Origin: Rhizobacter sp.
GTDB taxonomy: Bacteria; Pseudomonadota; Gammaproteobacteria; Burkholderiales; Burkholderiaceae_C
Direction: 5' to 3'
Assembly: GCA_025360945.1 (NCBI GenBank)
Contig: JANYBE010000020.1
Location: 1 to 7,184 of the forward strand
DNA length: 7,184 nt
The notes beneath the pieces were generated by a model that was given only the letters and a program-made list of their open reading frames with translations, made no database searches and had not been told where the DNA came from. Positions 5,620-7,184 of the stretch are shown here, piece by piece (positions within the stretch are counted from its first letter, which is position 1; each line of letters begins with the position of its first letter). A program made the position numbers and the translations under genes.

Positions 5620-6015
5620 ATGTTCGGCAAACAGAAGCAGCCACCGATCCGCTCGCTGGTCGGCGAGGGCACCGTGATCCACGGCGAATTGCGTTTTACC
5701 GAAGGTCTGCGCATCGATGGCGAGGTGCAGGGCGACGTGATCGCGTTCGGTGAAGGCCACAGCATCCTCGTGATCAGCGAAAACGCCCGCGTGATCGGCA
5801 AGGTCAAGGGTGGTCACGTCATCATCAACGGCTTCGTTCATGGGCCGGTGCATTCGACCGAGCTGCTCGAGCTGCAGCCCAAGTCCGCCATCGTCGGGGA
5901 TGTGCGCTACGAGGTGCTTGAAATGCACCAGGGTGCCACCATTGATGGTGATCTGAAGCCATTGAAAGCCGACGAAAGACCCGGTCTCAAGCTGGCCGCG
6001 TCGAATCCCGGATAA
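5620..6015 (+). CDS. Bactofilin (polymer-forming cytoskeletal protein)
   Basis: The 131-residue product is a single bactofilin domain with short tails, the usual size. A short N-terminal tail (MFGKQKQPPIRSLVGEGT) precedes a right-handed beta-helix core. The core shows as repeated hydrophobic-glycine rungs: VIHGELRFTEGLRIDGEVQG, GHVIINGFVHGPVHS, SAIVGDVRYEVLEMHQGA and TIDGDLKPL. Bactofilins polymerise without nucleotides into filaments. In various bacteria they shape the cell, anchor envelope enzymes or position stalks and chromosomal loci, and the role here is unknown. GGAGA at 5608-5612 lies 7 bases before the ATG. The gene sits between the membrane coiled-coil protein and erpA. Many family members attach to the membrane, so the upstream membrane protein could be a partner, but this rests only on adjacency. 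Confidence 0.93.
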   Translation: MFGKQKQPPIRSLVGEGTVIHGELRFTEGLRIDGEVQGDVIAFGEGHSILVISENARVIGKVKGGHVIINGFVHGPVHSTELLELQPKSAIVGDVRYEVLEMHQGATIDGDLKPLKADERPGLKLAASNPG

Positions 6016-6049
6016 TCAGGCCATTGGCATATCGCCGAAGGAGATCTCG

Positions 6050-6448
6050 ATGAGCGCCCTCGCAGAACACACCCACGCCGCCGACCCCGTCCACGCACTT
6101 CCCGCCTCGGACGAGCCTCCAGTGCCGCTGGTCTTCACCGACAGTGCCGCCAACAAGGTCAAGGAGCTGGTCGACGAAGAAGGCAACCCCGAGCTGAAGC
6201 TGCGCGTGTTCGTGCAAGGGGGCGGCTGCTCCGGCTTCCAGTACGGCTTCACCTTCGACGAGATCGTCAATGACGACGACACGCAGATGAGCAAGAACGG
6301 CGTCACGTTACTAATCGACGCGATGAGCCTGCAATACTTGGCTGGCGCTGAGATCGACTACAAGGACGATTTGCAAGGCGCGCAGTTCGTGATCAAGAAC
6401 CCGAACGCGACGACGACTTGCGGCTGCGGTTCGAGCTTCTCTGCCTGA
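6050..6448 (+). CDS. erpA: Iron-sulfur cluster insertion protein ErpA (A-type carrier)
   Basis: The 132-residue product has a full A-type carrier domain (HesB/IscA fold) with the three cluster ligands Cys60 (GGGCSGFQYGF), Cys124 and Cys126 (TTTCGCGSSFSA). It also has FTDSAANKVKELV at the start of the domain and MSLQYLAGAEIDY in the middle. The YGFTFD and NPNATTTCGCGSSF segments match ErpA more closely than IscA. ErpA accepts Fe-S clusters from the assembly machinery and passes them to apoproteins, in E. coli including isoprenoid-synthesis enzymes. About 18 extra N-terminal residues, rich in His, Ala and Pro, precede the domain relative to the 114-residue E. coli protein. AAGGAGA at 6038-6044 gives a strong ribosome binding site and supports this start. 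It follows bactofilin after 34 bases and ends before a terminator. Confidence 0.95.
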   Translation: MSALAEHTHAADPVHALPASDEPPVPLVFTDSAANKVKELVDEEGNPELKLRVFVQGGGCSGFQYGFTFDEIVNDDDTQMSKNGVTLLIDAMSLQYLAGAEIDYKDDLQGAQFVIKNPNATTTCGCGSSFSA

Positions 6449-6470
6449 ACGGCCTTCAGCGCAAGACGAG

Positions 6471-6493
6471 AGCCGCCTGCGGGCGGCTTTTTT
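6471..6493 (+). terminator. Rho-independent terminator after erpA
   Basis: AGCCGCC (6471-6477) and GGCGGCT (6482-6488) pair around a TGCG loop, and the stem runs straight into six T residues (6488-6493). It starts 22 bases after the erpA stop. Its T tract overlaps the stop codon of the converging hydrolase gene (6492-6494). Confidence 0.93.
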
Positions 6494-7184
6494 ACTGGGC
6501 CATGATGAACTGACGCAGCAACGCGAACGCCGCGTCGGGTTCATCGCGCCATGCGCCGTGGCCCGAACCATCGAACACGGCAAGCTGCGCGAACAACGCG
6601 GGTAGCGCGGCGGCGATGTCCTGCGAATCGTCCAGCGGGCACACCGGATCGAGCGCGCCGGCCATCACCAGTACCGGGCATCGCGCCCGTGCCAGACCAG
6701 GCAGAAGGTTCATGGTCTGCTGTTCGCCACCGGCTGATGCGAAGAGGATCTCTTCGTTGAATACGATGCGCCGGGCAGCAAAGTCGTTTGCGGGTTGAAC
6801 GGTGTTGTAGAACGGCTTACAGACGAGGTTGTACGGTGCCCAGGTGGTCGCACTCGGCATCGCCCAGAAGCGCTCGGCGACCTCACGTGCCTCGGCCCCA
6901 CCCAGGCGCTCGAACATCGCGAGCTTGCGCGCGAGGCCCAGGTGCGGCGAGGTACTCGACAGGACCACCTTGCCGGGATGCCGCGGATGACGCGCGATGT
7001 AGCGCTGCGCGACGAAGCCGCCAAACGATTGGCCAAGCACGATCGGCCGCACGATGCCGAGCGCATCGCACAGCCGCACCACGTCGTCGGCGAAGGTATC
7101 CAGCGTCCATTCGGCCGCAGGACGCCGGTCGCTGCGGCCATGGCCGCGCTGGTCGAAGTAGACGATCTGCGCGATGTCGGCGAG
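6492..7184 (-). CDS. Alpha/beta-hydrolase-fold enzyme, N-terminus outside the window
   Basis: The minus-strand frame is open from the right edge to TAA at 6492-6494, giving 230 visible residues, so only the N-terminal part (probably 40-70 residues) is missing. The visible part starts just before IVYFDQRGHGRSDRRP, a segment typical of proline-iminopeptidase-like and lactonase-like hydrolases. The nucleophile elbow is GQSFGG with Ser53 (visible numbering). The acid is most likely Asp179 in AGALDPVCP, and the base His209 in GSGHGAWRDEP, so the triad is complete. A cap or lid region lies between about 85 and 150. The substrate cannot be read from the sequence: candidates include a peptidase, an esterase or an enol-lactonase. 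It converges on erpA with no spare sequence between its stop and the erpA terminator. Confidence 0.87.
   Translation of the reverse strand, partial: LADIAQIVYFDQRGHGRSDRRPAAEWTLDTFADDVVRLCDALGIVRPIVLGQSFGGFVAQRYIARHPRHPGKVVLSSTSPHLGLARKLAMFERLGGAEAREVAERFWAMPSATTWAPYNLVCKPFYNTVQPANDFAARRIVFNEEILFASAGGEQQTMNLLPGLARARCPVLVMAGALDPVCPLDDSQDIAAALPALFAQLAVFDGSGHGAWRDEPDAAFALLRQFIMAQ

Noticed and set aside
1..7184. Mobile element, defence system, CRISPR array, tRNA or rRNA genes
   Set aside because: I saw no transposase, integrase, repeat-spacer pattern, tRNA-like fold or terminal repeats. Apart from the pseudogene, the content is conserved housekeeping and hypothetical genes.

Overview
The window looks like ordinary chromosome from a GC-rich betaproteobacterium. 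I infer this from the gene order rplM-rpsI, then a DUF6776-type membrane protein, a bactofilin and erpA, from the close match of the HtpG, L13, S9 and ErpA products to proteobacterial forms, and from the trace of a PEP-CTERM (exosortase-sorted) protein gene. The order (Burkholderiales, Rhodocyclales or a relative) cannot be fixed from this sequence alone. No RNA gene, insertion sequence, CRISPR array or phage gene was found.

Layout. Positions 1-567 (+) are the 3' end of htpG (Hsp90). A perfect 15-bp stem-loop at 585-620 lies between htpG and a minus-strand remnant at 636-941. The remnant has a clean PEP-CTERM sorting tail, but its reading frame is broken at two homopolymer runs and it has no signal peptide. 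Next come three minus-strand genes, transcribed GNAT acetyltransferase (3713-3018), DUF2726 protein (2852-2037), srkA-type kinase (2004-958). A divergent control region (3714-3939) separates them from the plus-strand block: rplM and rpsI, a terminator, a DUF6776-like coiled-coil membrane protein, a bactofilin, erpA and a second terminator. The minus-strand 3' part of an alpha/beta hydrolase gene converges on erpA and runs off the right edge.

How the genes fit together. rplM-rpsI is the conserved uL13-uS9 ribosomal operon. The three genes after it form a second unit: an inner-membrane coiled-coil protein, a polymer-forming cytoskeletal protein that may share an envelope role with it, and the A-type carrier that delivers Fe-S clusters to apoproteins. 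The minus-strand trio combines a stress-linked kinase, a membrane-anchored DUF2726 protein whose nuclease-like core looks degenerate, and an acetyltransferase with a helical tail. No shared pathway is evident.

No new biological system stands out. The items most worth a second look are the decayed or misread PEP-CTERM gene, an 11-bp inverted repeat at the end of the DUF6776 gene, the degenerate DUF2726 core and the rplM leader.
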